A stretch of 64,000 bases of DNA from Burkholderiales bacterium (GTDB lineage Bacteria; Pseudomonadota; Gammaproteobacteria; Burkholderiales; Nitrosomonadaceae): contig JABTUQ010000003.1 of assembly GCA_015075225.1 (NCBI GenBank), positions 62,001 through 126,000 on the forward strand, written 5' to 3'. The notes under the pieces are model-generated. The model worked only from the letters and a program-made list of their open reading frames with translations, ran no database searches and was not told where the DNA came from. Shown here piece by piece: positions 20,515 to 30,052 of this stretch. Numbering within the stretch: the first letter of the stretch is position 1; each line of letters starts with the position of its first letter. A program made the position numbers and the translations under genes.

Positions 20515-21279
20515 TTGAAATTAAAAGTACTGGGTTGTGACGGTGGAATCGGGAGCAATTCCCATACCACTGCAATGTTGCTGGATGAGGATATTCTGAT
20601 CGATGCTGGTACCGGGGTGGGTACGCTCTCTCTGGATGATCTGCTGAAAATCGATCATGTATTTGTAACGCATTCCCATCTGGATCATATTGCCTTTATT
20701 CCTTTCCTGATTGATACGATTGGCGGTTTGCGTAATCGCCCTCTGGTTGTACATGCTTTGCCCGAAACACTGGAAAGTCTGCAGAAGCACATTTTTAACT
20801 GGCATATCTGGCCGGATTTTTCATGCATCCCTGATGTCGCTCATCCCTATTTGTGTTACGAGCCGATTGCGATAGGCGATACGGTGGTGCTGGGCAGCCG
20901 CAGGATCACGCCTTTGCCAGCCTGTCATATCGTTCCATCCGTAGGATTTCAGCTGGATTCCGGTCAGGCAAGTTTGGTGTTTACCGGAGATACCACAGCC
21001 AGTGACGCATTATGGGAAGCCATCAACCAGATTGCCAACCTGCGCTACCTGATTATTGAATCTGCTTTCAGCAATGCCCAATGCGATATAGCCAGGCGAT
21101 CCAGACATTTTTATCCTGCCTTGCTTGCGAATGAGCTGAATAAACTGCAACAAAATGCCGAAATATACATTACCCATCTGCGCCAAGGCGAGGCTGAGGT
21201 CACTATGCGGGAAATCGTTGCCAAAGCAGGCCACTTTAATCCACATAGATTGATGGGCAATCAGATATTTGAATTTTAG
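20515..21279 (+). CDS. Metallo-beta-lactamase fold hydrolase, cyclic-nucleotide phosphodiesterase-like
   Basis: 254-residue MBL-fold protein with the metal motif THSHLDHIAF (about 52-61; HxHxDH), a distal His in TPLPACHIVPS and Asp in LVFTGDTTASD, and ITHLRQGE near the C terminus. The beginning KLKVLGCDGGIGSN and overall layout resemble class-II 3',5'-cyclic-nucleotide phosphodiesterases. TTG 20515 has GGAGGG upstream. It stops 6 bp before the GAF-GspE gene, so the two probably form an operon; a nucleotide second-messenger role is inferred. Confidence 0.85.
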   Translation: MKLKVLGCDGGIGSNSHTTAMLLDEDILIDAGTGVGTLSLDDLLKIDHVFVTHSHLDHIAFIPFLIDTIGGLRNRPLVVHALPETLESLQKHIFNWHIWPDFSCIPDVAHPYLCYEPIAIGDTVVLGSRRITPLPACHIVPSVGFQLDSGQASLVFTGDTTASDALWEAINQIANLRYLIIESAFSNAQCDIARRSRHFYPALLANELNKLQQNAEIYITHLRQGEAEVTMREIVAKAGHFNPHRLMGNQIFEF

Positions 21280-21285
21280 GATTGG

Positions 21286-23670
21286 ATGAATATGAGTACA
21301 CCTCTGACTTTTGGAACCAATCCCGGCATTGTTGCGAGTTCCGGAAATTCGTTGGGTGTTGACGGATATTTACAGGCGGTGATTGACAAAATCCACACTG
21401 CCAGCAATGTAGATGAGATCATTTTTGAAGTGAGCCGGGACATCTGCGAAATCTTTAATGCAGATCGTCTGACAGTTTATGCCGCGAGTGATGATAAAAC
21501 CTGTTTGACCTCGCGCGTTAAAACCGGGCTGGATTCCTGGCAAGATTTGAAATTGCCGATCAATGAACACAGTATTGCCGGTTTTGTCGGTTTGCACAAA
21601 AAAACGGTCAATTTCAAGGATGTATACGATCGTGGTGAGCTCAGAGAGCAGAGTGAATATCTACGCTTTTTGCAGGAGGTGGACAAACGGACGGGTTACC
21701 GGACCAAACAGATGCTGGTAGTGCCGGTGCTGAATGCTGCTGACAACAATCTGCTGGGTGTGGTGCAGCTGATCAATAACAGGACAGATGAACCTTTCCC
21801 GCAGAGCGTAGTGGATGGTCTGAGTGAAATCTGTCAGGCACTGACTGTTGCTCTCAAGCAGCGTCAGATGCAGCAGATACTGGGCAGAACCCGTTACGAT
21901 CAATTGATCGTTGATGCCCTGATCAGTGCCAGTGAATTTGAACTGGCAACCAGGCAGGCTCGTGAAACGGGCCATGATCTGGAAGATGTATTGATTGATG
22001 AATTTGGCGTGAGTGTGGCGCAGGTGGGCGAGGCGCTGGCTACTTTTTACAGTGTGAGATATGAACGTCACCGGCCGGATCGGATCAAGCCGATGGATCT
22101 GCTCAGGAATCTCAAGCGTGAATTTGTCGAGAGCAGCAGCTGGTTACCAATAGATGAAGGTAATGACGGGTTGGTGGTGCTGGCGCTCGATCCCGAGCGG
22201 ATCAAGGCGTTGCGGATCGTCAATCAGATTTTCCCAAAACGCAAGGTAATCTACACGGTTTGTACCCGGCGCGAATTTCAGGCTACGCTGGATTTGTTTT
22301 ACGGTGGCAATGAAACCGAAAATATTGGTGGCAGTATTGATGAAATGCTCTCCAGTCTGGGAGACGGGGGAGAGGAAACCAGGGAGACGGAAGCCGATGA
22401 AGCTTCTGCGGCAGCAGATAACGAACTGGTCAAGCTGGTGAACCGCGTCATCATGGATGCCTACAAAATGGGCGCCTCGGATATTCATATCGAACCACTG
22501 CCTGGCAAGGGAAAAACCAGCATCCGTTTCCGCAAAGATGGTTCGTTGATGCCTTACATTGAAATTCCTGCCAGTTACCGTAACCCCCTGGTGACACGTC
22601 TCAAGATCATGTGTGATCTGGATATTTCGGAAAAACGCAAACCGCAGGATGGCAAGATCAAGTTCCGCAAGTTTGCACCGCTTGATATCGAGCTGCGGGT
22701 TGCAACCATTCCTTCGGCGGGCGGGGTGGAAGATGTGGTCATGCGTATTCTGGCGGCGGGCGAACCGATTCCACTGGAGAAAATGGGATTTACCTCTGCC
22801 AATCTGCAACAGTTGAAATCAATCATCAGTAAACCCTACGGTCTGTTTTTGTCTGGCCCGACAGGTTCCGGTAAAACGACGACACTGCATTCCATTCTCA
22901 AATATTTGAACCGCCCGGAAACCAAGATCTGGACTGCGGAAGATCCGGTGGAAATCACGCAAAAAGGATTGCGTCAGGTTCAAATCAATCCCAAGGCAGG
23001 CCTGACTTTTGCCACCATCATGAAATCTTTTCTGCGGGCGGATCCGGATATCATCATGGTGGGGGAAATGCGCGACAAGGAAACAACCAGTATCGGCATT
23101 GAAGCCTCGCTTACCGGCCATCTGGTTTTCGCAACCCTGCATACCAACAGCGCGCCGGAATCTGTCATCCGCTTACTGGATATGGGAATGGATCCATTCA
23201 ATTTTGCCGATGCATTACTGGGAATCCTGGCGCAACGGCTGGCCAAACGGCTGTGCAAGTGCAAAAAACCGCATGTCGCCAGCCAGGAGGAAATTCGGAC
23301 ATTGTTGGCGGAGTATTGTGAAGAGCTGAAGAATATCGAACATTTCAAAACTGATCCCAAGGCCGCCATGCGTGAAATTGAAAGCCGGTGGATTCAGCAA
23401 TATGGTGATGAAAAAGGGCAGATTGTTTTGTATGAGCCGGTTGGTTGCGAACATTGTTCGGAAACCGGTTATGCCGGCCGGGTGGGATTGCATGAATTGC
23501 TGACCGCCACCGATGCACTTAAGAAAAACATTCAGGAGCATGCGCGTGTTGCTGAAATGCTGGTGACTGCGCTGCATGACGGCATGCGTACCCTGAAACA
23601 GGATGGGATCGAAAAAGTGTTGCAGGGCATTACCGATATCCATCAGGTGCGGGCGGTATGTATCAAATAG
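21286..23670 (+). CDS. GAF-domain GspE/PulE/PilB-type ATPase
   Basis: 794-residue fusion. Residues about 25-205 form a GAF sensor domain; 206-350 resemble the GspE/MshE N-terminal domain; 375-795 form a secretion ATPase with Walker A LSGPTGSGKTTTLHSIL (about 522-538), Asp box EDPVEI, Walker B DIIMVGEMRDKET, His box LVFATLHTNSAPES and a Cys pair region (CKCKKP...CEHC) as in zinc-binding GspE. The ATPase would drive a type II secretion or type IV pilus-like machine at the inner membrane; no other machine component is in the window, and the GAF fusion suggests ligand control. It lies between the MBL protein and a diguanylate cyclase. The MshE N-terminal fold binds c-di-GMP in some relatives; not verified here. 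Confidence 0.9.
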   Translation: MNMSTPLTFGTNPGIVASSGNSLGVDGYLQAVIDKIHTASNVDEIIFEVSRDICEIFNADRLTVYAASDDKTCLTSRVKTGLDSWQDLKLPINEHSIAGFVGLHKKTVNFKDVYDRGELREQSEYLRFLQEVDKRTGYRTKQMLVVPVLNAADNNLLGVVQLINNRTDEPFPQSVVDGLSEICQALTVALKQRQMQQILGRTRYDQLIVDALISASEFELATRQARETGHDLEDVLIDEFGVSVAQVGEALATFYSVRYERHRPDRIKPMDLLRNLKREFVESSSWLPIDEGNDGLVVLALDPERIKALRIVNQIFPKRKVIYTVCTRREFQATLDLFYGGNETENIGGSIDEMLSSLGDGGEETRETEADEASAAADNELVKLVNRVIMDAYKMGASDIHIEPLPGKGKTSIRFRKDGSLMPYIEIPASYRNPLVTRLKIMCDLDISEKRKPQDGKIKFRKFAPLDIELRVATIPSAGGVEDVVMRILAAGEPIPLEKMGFTSANLQQLKSIISKPYGLFLSGPTGSGKTTTLHSILKYLNRPETKIWTAEDPVEITQKGLRQVQINPKAGLTFATIMKSFLRADPDIIMVGEMRDKETTSIGIEASLTGHLVFATLHTNSAPESVIRLLDMGMDPFNFADALLGILAQRLAKRLCKCKKPHVASQEEIRTLLAEYCEELKNIEHFKTDPKAAMREIESRWIQQYGDEKGQIVLYEPVGCEHCSETGYAGRVGLHELLTATDALKKNIQEHARVAEMLVTALHDGMRTLKQDGIEKVLQGITDIHQVRAVCIK

Positions 23671-23974
23671 TGCATCCAGGGCAGCTGTAAGGCGTATATG
23701 TGCGAAAAGCTGTGGCTACGCCTGGCTGAGTATATCCACCCAAGCTAACCCGCAGTGATTGATCATGAATTTATTGTGTGCAGATGGGTTTTCTCAACAA
23801 AGGCATAGCTTGATAACCGGCATGGTTTTCCCCTAATTCCACCTTTTGTTCCTGAGTGAATCTGCTAGTCTTGCAGCTAAAAAATGCATACTTCGACTAG
23901 TACTCGTTCGGTTCCGGAGTGTGCTTCACAAGCAATCAGTTCAAATAATTGCAGCCAAGTTCAGGAGGATGATC
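23671..23974. other. Intergenic region before the diguanylate cyclase gene
   Basis: About 300 bp. An imperfectly spaced inverted repeat AGGCGTA (23690-23696) / TACGCCT (23717-23723) follows the GspE-type gene but has no T run. The remainder shows no gene. AGGAGG at 23963-23968 serves the next gene. Confidence 0.4.
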
Positions 23975-24799
23975 ATGCAGGTTAACGATGATGACAACGT
24001 ATTGCAGCTGATCAAATCTGCAACTACCGGCAAGAAAAAAGCCAGAGGAACAACAAAAAATCGAGAACCGGTGGTGGGTGCGGATGAATATAGCCAGCAG
24101 GTGGAGCAATATGCACGCCGTATCCGGGAAACCAGTGATGTAAACGAGATTATCAACATTCTGGGTACTGTATTGGGCGAAACGAGGAGTCTGCGTTATA
24201 GCAACGAGGTTTATAGTGCGCAGGAGCAGGTGCGACATGCGGAAAAACAAATCGAATCGCTTAAGCAGGAGCTGGAGCAGCTACGGGAACTGGTGCATTA
24301 CGATCCGATGACCGGTGCGTTTAACCGGCGTGGCCTGGATGCTGTTTATCAGCGGGAAGCAGCGCGTGCGGATCGCAATGAAAGTACATTGTGTGCGGCT
24401 GTACTCGATCTGGATGATTTTAAGCAAATTAATGATACCTACGGCCACCAGTTTGGTGATGATGCCCTGATTCACTTGACCAAGATTGCAAAAGAATCCT
24501 TGCGGTCAAGTGATGTGGTGGCCCGTTACGGTGGTGAAGAATTTGTCATATTACTGCCGGACACAACCCTTGAATCTGCTGTTTGGGTGATGCAGCGATT
24601 ACAGAACAATTTTTCCAAAAAAGCATTGACGAATATGGATGGAAACGCTGTGCCCATTAGTTTTAGTGGCGGAGTGGCTTGCCGGCAATTTCGGGAAAAC
24701 CAGAAATCCTTGCTTAAACGTGCAGATGATGTGCTTTATCAGGCAAAAAAATCCGGCAAAAGCCGCATCTTGATTGCCCCTGTGAACGAGTACTGTTAA
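23975..24799 (+). CDS. Diguanylate cyclase (GGDEF domain)
   Basis: 274 residues: a variable N-terminal part, a helical coiled-coil-like segment (about 70-110) and a C-terminal GGDEF domain. DPMTGAFNRRGLD begins the domain, DLDDFKQINDTYGH is the nucleotide/metal block, and the active loop ARYGGEEFVILLP is intact. An inhibitory I-site RSSD sits five residues before GGEEF, so product inhibition by c-di-GMP is expected. ATG 23975 is chosen because AGGAGG ends 6 nt before it; the in-frame ATG at 23969 is too close. The stop overlaps (TAATG) the start of the EAL-HDOD gene that an IS has destroyed. Confidence 0.92.
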   Translation: MQVNDDDNVLQLIKSATTGKKKARGTTKNREPVVGADEYSQQVEQYARRIRETSDVNEIINILGTVLGETRSLRYSNEVYSAQEQVRHAEKQIESLKQELEQLRELVHYDPMTGAFNRRGLDAVYQREAARADRNESTLCAAVLDLDDFKQINDTYGHQFGDDALIHLTKIAKESLRSSDVVARYGGEEFVILLPDTTLESAVWVMQRLQNNFSKKALTNMDGNAVPISFSGGVACRQFRENQKSLLKRADDVLYQAKKSGKSRILIAPVNEYC

Positions 24800-24817
24800 T
24801 GAAAAATATTTTTCTAG
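24799..24817 (+). pseudogene. 5' fragment of the IS-interrupted EAL-HDOD gene
   Basis: ATG at 24799-24801 overlaps the stop of the diguanylate cyclase gene (TAATG). It reads MKNIFL and then hits the CTAG target duplicate of the IS. Removing the IS plus one CTAG joins this to the sequence at 26337 as MKNIFLGKQPILDQNQ, an expected EAL-HDOD N terminus. This shows where the original gene began. Confidence 0.85.
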
Positions 24818-26332
24818 CAGCCTGTCGGACTTTACAGATTAAGGGATAATATGTTTTTTCTGTTTGCGGGATATTGATATGAGTCGCTTTCGTCCGGTAG
24901 ATCGTGGTACGGGCTATTTACTGCCACCCTCTGTAGATGAATGGCTGCCGGAGAATCATCTGGCGCGTTTTATTGTTGAAGTGGTGGAAAATCTTTCCAC
25001 AACGCAGCTTGAACGAGACTATGCCGGGCGTGGCAGTGCAGCCTATCATCCCAATATGCTGCTGGCACTGCTGGTTTACGGCTATGCAACGGGAGTGTTT
25101 TCCAGCCGTAAGATTGAGCGAGCTACTTACGATTCGCTGGCTTTTCGTTTTATTGCGGCCAACCAGCATCCTGACCATGACACGCTGGCAACCTTCCGTC
25201 GGCGTTTTTTGAATGAATTTTCCGAACTGTTTGTGCAGGTATTGCAGGTTGCATGCGAGATGCAGCTGCTTAAGCTGGGAACAATCAGTCTGGATGGCAG
25301 CAAAATACACGCCAATGCCTCGCGCCATAGCGCGCTGTCTTACAGGCACATTGACAAGCTGGAACCGCAACTGCGCCAGGAAGTGCAGCAATTGCTGATG
25401 CAGGCAGAACAGGCGGATCAGAGTGCTGTGCCGGATAGCATGGAGCTGCCGGAAGAAATCGCGCGACGGGAAACACGTCTTGCCGCCCTGGCACAAGCCG
25501 GCAAAGATTGAAGTGCGCGCAAAGAACGTTATGCACGGAACTGGCTGACTATCAGGACAAACTGGTACGGCGGGAAGAAAAGCCAGGATCAGTGGCAAAA
25601 AACCGGGTGGCAAACCACCCGCACCGCCTGCAGTCGGGCCGACAAACAAAGACCAGATCAACCTGACAGACGAGGAATCGCGCATCATGCCCACCTCCGG
25701 TGGAGGATTTGAACAGGCTTACAATGCCCAGGCGGCCGTTGATACAAACAGCATGCTAATCGTTGCACCGGCAGTCACCAGCCTGCAACGATCGGGAACA
25801 GGTCAAACCGATGCTCAATCAGCTGACACAATTACCGCCGCACTGGGAAGATCGAACATTTACTGACCGATAACGGCTTTTACAGCGCAGCCAATGCGGC
25901 TGCCTGTGAAACACGACATTGAACCACTGATGGCAGTCGGACGCGAATCCACCACCCGGCCCGTTTGAACGTTTTACCGAGCCACCTGCCTTGCCGGACA
26001 ATGCCAGTCCGGCACAACGCTCAGCACACAACTGAAAAGCCAGGCAGGGCGCAAACTGTACGCACTACGCAAACAAACCGTCGAACCCGTGTTTGGCATC
26101 ATCAAATCCGTGATGGGATTCCGGCAATTCTCACTGCGTGGCCTGAATAAGGTCAAGGAGAGTGGACCCTGGTTTGCCTGGCGTGGAATTTGAAACGCAT
26201 GGCCTCATTGCGTCTTCAAATGGGAAATTGAGCAAAAACAAGGGAAAAACCGTCAAAAATGACCTTTTTGACACTTTTTTCAGCAAAATATCACTTTGTG
26301 TCGTTCAAACAAAAATCAAGTCCGACAGGCTG
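24818..26332 (+). mobile_element. IS1182-type insertion sequence, decayed
   Basis: About 1515 bp element bounded by perfect 15-bp terminal inverted repeats: CAGCCTGTCGGACTT at 24818-24832 and its complement at 26318-26332. They are flanked on both sides by CTAG (24814-24817 and 26333-26336), read as the target-site duplication. The single transposase gene is frameshifted several times, so the element is not autonomous. It landed in codon 6-7 of the EAL-HDOD gene. Family assignment is from transposase sequence; the target duplication from exact continuity of the interrupted reading frame. Confidence 0.9.
24879..26231 (+). pseudogene. IS1182 family transposase, multiple frameshifts
   Basis: Starts at ATG 24879 (MSRFRPVDRGTGYLLPPSV) and is intact to about codon 211 (stop at 25509-25511), including the DUF772-type N-terminal region and ISLDGSKIHANAS with the first catalytic Asp. 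It then continues in other frames: ARISGKKPGGKPPAPP, INLTDEESRIMP, GGFEQAYNAQAAVD, HDIEPLMAVGRES, KQTVEPVFGIIKSVMGF and finally a W-x-L-x3-AWNLKRM-like end near 26170-26231. At least four frame changes are needed, so the enzyme is not made. It would have been a DDE transposase. Confidence 0.9.
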
Positions 26333-27554
26333 CTAGGCAAGCAGCCTATTCTGGATCAAAACCAGAACCTTGTGGCATACGAACTTCTGTTCCGGACATC
26401 GACAGATAATGAGGCAAGAATTTCGGATGGTTTCACGCTTCTGCCAATGTGGTGGTAAATGCATACGGTCATCTGGGAATCCAGCAGGTGCTGGGAAATT
26501 TGCGTGGATTCATCAATGTCAGTCACGAGCTGCTACTGGACGATGCGATTTTGTTGCTACCCAGCAAGTATGTGGTGCTGGAGCTACTGGAGACGATTTC
26601 TGCCACACCCGAGGTGGTGCAGCGTTGTACTGAACTGAAGCAGCTGGGTTACCAGCTTGCACTGGACGATGTCACCCGGGTTGATGGCAAAATCGGGCCA
26701 TTGCTCCCGATCGTCAATGTGGTCAAGGTAGACGTGCTGGCCATGACAGATAACGAAATCAGCGAATTAATCCAGGACCTGAAAGCGTGGCCGGTTATCC
26801 CGCTGGCAGAAAAAGTGGATAGTCCGGAACGTGCAAAATTGTGTATGGACCTCGGATTCGAGATGTTTCAGGGATATTTTTTTGCCAAGCCGATCATTAT
26901 TTCCGGTAACAAAATCGAATCTGGCAAATTATCTCTTCTGCGATTGCTTTCATTGGTCATGCGCGATGCCGAGATTGGAGAAATCGAGCAACTGCTCAAG
27001 CGTGAACCGGGCTTGAGCTACAGTTTGTTGCGTATGGTTAATTCCGTAGCGGTAGCATTGCCACAGAAAATTGGTTCCATACGGCAAGCCATTATCGCAA
27101 TGGGTTACCGGCCTTTGAAAAGATGGGTCCAGTTGTTGCTGTATGCGACGACTTCTTCAGGGGCGAATGAGATCAATGCGTTGATGCAAACTGCGGCCAT
27201 CCGTGGAAGGATGATGGAACTGATTGCAATTATTGATCGTCCGCATGATAAAATTACCAGGACCGGGCTTTCATGACAGGGATCATGTCTTTGCTGGATA
27301 CGCTGTTTGGTATGGAAATCCGGCAGGTCGTGGACAAACTGGAAATGCCGGAGGAAGTTGTCCGTGCGCTAATACATCGTGAGGGTCGGCTCGGTTGTAA
27401 ATTGCGGTTGATCGAGGCCAGAGAAAAAGGGGATGTGGAACAGATCGGGAAAGTCATGGCAGAGCTTGAATTTCTCGATCAAACCAATTTGGTGAAAACA
27501 GAGCTTGACTCCTTGAATTGTGCCAACCGGGACAGTCAATCAGCTTCTTCGTGA
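26333..27554 (+). pseudogene. EAL-HDOD signalling protein (YuxH-like), IS- and frameshift-damaged
   Basis: Main part of an EAL-HDOD protein: GKQPILDQNQNLVAYELLFR (degenerate EAL start), central EAL-like (beta/alpha) region, then an HDOD domain (LLSLVMRDAEIGEIEQLLKR...GSIRQAIIAMGY; about 26935-27150) and the C-terminal MTGIMSLLDTLFGMEIRQVV. Two single-base losses are needed to join it: near 26430-26438 (after ISDGF) and near 27250-27260 (after RPHDK). With the IS at codon 6-7 it has three lesions. EAL-HDOD proteins usually act as c-di-GMP-related or protein-binding regulators without phosphodiesterase activity; the partner diguanylate cyclase lies directly upstream. Confidence 0.88.
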
Positions 27555-27836
27555 TCGATAAGGCGCGTTGCTATTTGCCTGACATACTCTGCGCAGGGCG
27601 TGGTGCAGTGGTTTTTCAGGCTGGATGAATCGTGTTTGTTGCCAGAATAGTTTTGCTTCCCTTGTCAAAAAATCTGGGTTAGAATCCTTCTCAGCTTTAT
27701 GGGTTTGAGGAGGAAGGAAACACATAAAGCGAGTAATGCCGGGTATCTGGACTAGAAAATCATCATCAGTTTCCCGCGCGAATGGGAGTTTATCTGAGAC
27801 AGGATAAAGCGTTTAAATATATTAGGAGGATAAGGC
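27555..27836 (+). promoter_or_regulatory. Leader region of the 45-residue membrane protein gene
   Basis: 280 bp without a called gene. A -10-like TAGAAT lies at 27680-27685 without a good -35. Just downstream, GCTTTATG (27694-27701) and CATAAAGC (27723-27730) form a perfect 8-bp stem whose loop contains an unused AGGAGG, giving a possible 5' UTR hairpin. The real ribosome site is AGGAGGA at 27824-27830. Confidence 0.45.
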
Positions 27837-27974
27837 ATGGGATACGATGCAGCGACAACCCAGAGAGAAATTGAGAAAAATGCTTCAGCATGGAAAGTAA
27901 CCCTGATCAGCACAGTAGTGTTCATTGTGATTGGTGCTGTCATCTGGTTTGGTGGAATCGGCGGTAAGTACTAA
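27837..27974 (+). CDS. Small single-pass membrane protein of unknown function (45 aa)
   Basis: 45 codons: a polar N terminus [19 protein letters not shown], one hydrophobic helix [18 protein letters not shown] (about 21-38) and a short GGIGGKY tail. The support is strong for such a short gene: AGGAGGATAAGGC 7 nt before the ATG (very like the amoC leader AGGAGGATAAAGAG) and an excellent intrinsic terminator 22 bp after the stop, making it a stand-alone, probably well-expressed unit. I do not recognise the family. Small one-helix proteins like this are often accessory subunits of membrane complexes (oxidases, monooxygenases), which is only a guess here. Neighbours (a broken regulator and fumC) give no clue. 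Confidence 0.75.
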   Translation: MGYDAATTQREIEKNASAWKVTLISTVVFIVIGAVIWFGGIGGKY

Positions 27975-27995
27975 TTTACCTCGAAAGCCCTACCC

Positions 27996-28038
27996 GGCAA
28001 CCTCGGTTCTGATTGAACCCTGGTTGCCTTGTTTTTTT
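27996..28038 (+). terminator. Intrinsic terminator after the 45-aa gene
   Basis: GGCAACC (27996-28002) pairs with GGTTGCC (28022-28028) and GGTTC (28005-28009) with GAACC (28014-28018), followed by TTGTTTTTTT. It ends the small gene's transcript before the convergent fumC. Confidence 0.92.
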
Positions 28039-28113
28039 GGGGGCGCGTTTTTAAATTGATTCGCTTCCCGAGCAGTTGTAATACATATCTTTTTCCTTCT
28101 TCTGGTGTTTCTT

Positions 28114-29502
28114 TCAGATCCCCGTCATTTTTTGTGGATCAACCCACACATCGAATTGCTCTGCAGTAACATAACCCAACCCGATTGCAGCTTCTTTCAA
28201 TGTCAGCATTTCCCGATGGGCCTTTTTGGCAATTTCCGCCGCCTTGTCATAACCGATGTAGGGATTGAGCGCGGTCACCAACATCAGTGATTCCTGTAAA
28301 TGCTGCTTGATTCGCGTTGTATTGGCAGTAATACCGGTTGCGCAGTGCGTGTTGAAGCTGTCAGCACCATCCGCAAGCAAGCGTGCGCTTTGAAGAAAAT
28401 TGTGGATGATCAGCGGCTTCATCGTGTTGAGCTCGAAATTGCCCATGGCGCCACCCAGATTGATGGCAACATCATTGCCCATTACCTGACAGGCCAGCAT
28501 GACCACCGCCTCGGATTGGGTGGGATTGACTTTTCCGGGCATGATCGAGCTACCGGGTTCATTTTCCGGAATCAGGATTTCGCCGATGCCGCAGCGCGGG
28601 CCGGATGCTAGCCAGCGTACATCGTTAGCAATTTTGATCAGCGCAGCCGCCAGCGTTTTCAGCACACCGTGTGCGTGAACCAGTGCATCATGCGCCGCCA
28701 GGGCTTCGAATTTATTGGCAGCCGTGACGAAAGGATAGCCACTTAAACGGGCAATTTCGGCCGCGACACGCCGCGCAAATTCCGGATGAGTGTTGAGACC
28801 GGTTCCCACTGCTGTTCCTCCCAGAGCCAATTCAAGCAAATGTGGCAGTGCGGATTCAAGGTGGGCGAGGCCATGGTCAAGCTGCGATACATAGCCTGAA
28901 AATTCCTGGCCCAGTGTCAACGGGGTGGCATCCTGCAAATGGGTGCGGCCAATCTTGACAATCTCCGAAAATTCAGCTGATTTGGAAGCCAGGGTTTGGC
29001 GCAAGGTTTTCAATGATGGAATCAGCTGGCTGCGAATGGCCTCTACCGCCGCAATATGCATGGCGGTAGGGAAAACATCATTGGAAGACTGCCCCTTGTT
29101 GACGTGGTCGTTCGGATGCACCTTGCGGCCTTTGCCGCGCGTTCCACCCAGGATTTCAGAGGCGCGGTTGGCCAGCACCTCGTTCATGTTCATGTTGGTT
29201 TGCGTGCCGGAACCGGTTTGCCAGACCACCAGTGGAAATTCGTTCGGGTGCTTTCCCGCCAGCACTTCATCGGCGGCGGAGATGATTGCTTTGGCAATAG
29301 ATTCTTCCAGCAACCCAAGATCATGATTGACGCTGGCAGCAGCGCGTTTGGCCAGCGCCAGTGCATGGATCAGGGCGGGCGGCATGCGTTCGCCCGAGAT
29401 GTTGAAGTTGCTGAGAGATCGCTGTGTCTGTGCGCCCCAGAGAGCATTGGCGGGCACTTGCACAGCGCCCATTGCATCATGTTCTTCGCGATATTGATCC
29501 AT
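28114..29502 (-). CDS. fumC: Fumarate hydratase class II
   Basis: Interconverts fumarate and L-malate in the TCA cycle; oxygen-stable, iron-free homotetramer of the fumarase/aspartase superfamily. 462 residues: [14 protein letters not shown] (about 137-150), the superfamily signature [13 protein letters not shown] (about 317-329) and the N-terminal [14 protein letters not shown] 29502 is chosen because AAAAGG precedes it; a TTG five codons upstream is also open. Single gene, convergent with the 45-aa gene. Complete. Confidence 0.96.
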   Translation of the reverse strand: MDQYREEHDAMGAVQVPANALWGAQTQRSLSNFNISGERMPPALIHALALAKRAAASVNHDLGLLEESIAKAIISAADEVLAGKHPNEFPLVVWQTGSGTQTNMNMNEVLANRASEILGGTRGKGRKVHPNDHVNKGQSSNDVFPTAMHIAAVEAIRSQLIPSLKTLRQTLASKSAEFSEIVKIGRTHLQDATPLTLGQEFSGYVSQLDHGLAHLESALPHLLELALGGTAVGTGLNTHPEFARRVAAEIARLSGYPFVTAANKFEALAAHDALVHAHGVLKTLAAALIKIANDVRWLASGPRCGIGEILIPENEPGSSIMPGKVNPTQSEAVVMLACQVMGNDVAINLGGAMGNFELNTMKPLIIHNFLQSARLLADGADSFNTHCATGITANTTRIKQHLQESLMLVTALNPYIGYDKAAEIAKKAHREMLTLKEAAIGLGYVTAEQFDVWVDPQKMTGI

Positions 29503-29549
29503 AAGAGGCCTTTTCAAAACAGATTGATGAAGCTAGCGGGTGAGATGGG

Positions 29550-29969
29550 TTAGCCGCGAGTGTTGAATTGCTGTTCGAATGCCTCAAGAAAAACCGGGAC
29601 TTGAGGTTGCCAGCCTTTTTTGCGATGTTCCGCGACCACATTGGTGAAAATACCTCCGCGTACATAAAATTTTGAAGTCAGCCGGATGAAGCGGGGTTTC
29701 ATGGCAGCTACCAGATCATCCAGAATCTGGTTGGTTACCGCTTCATGAAATGCACCTTCATCGCGATATGACCAGATGTAGAGCTTGAGACTCTTGAGTT
29801 CGATACATTTTTTGTCGGGAATGTAATCCAGCGTTAGCCTGGCAAAATCCGGTTGTCCGGTTTTGGGACATAGGCAGGTAAACTCCGGTATTTCCATGTG
29901 AACCCGGTAGTCACGTGTCTGTACAGGGTTTTCGAAGGTTTCCAGTTGTTTCGAGGGTTGGGTGGTCAT
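29550..29969 (-). CDS. queF: NADPH-dependent 7-cyano-7-deazaguanine reductase
   Basis: Reduces the nitrile preQ0 to preQ1 in queuosine synthesis, a tunnelling-fold enzyme. 139 residues, the short (type I, YkvM-like) form. The catalytic Cys lies in [14 protein letters not shown] (about 30-43), and the substrate/NADPH motif [20 protein letters not shown] (about 57-76) is complete. AAGGAAA precedes ATG 29969. It is divergent from smc (83 bp between) and 47 bp upstream of fumC on the same strand. Confidence 0.95.
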   Translation of the reverse strand: MTTQPSKQLETFENPVQTRDYRVHMEIPEFTCLCPKTGQPDFARLTLDYIPDKKCIELKSLKLYIWSYRDEGAFHEAVTNQILDDLVAAMKPRFIRLTSKFYVRGGIFTNVVAEHRKKGWQPQVPVFLEAFEQQFNTRG

Positions 29970-30052
29970 ATTTTCCTTGATTTTTTATGACAGGCAAATC
30001 GTTTAAAATAGGCGACTTGTTTTACTGAAATTATAACCCCTTACTTTCCAAA

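Noticed and set aside
27555..27680. A promoter pair TTGTCA (27662) with TAGAAT (27680)
   Set aside because: The spacer is only 12 bp, too short for a sigma-70 promoter.
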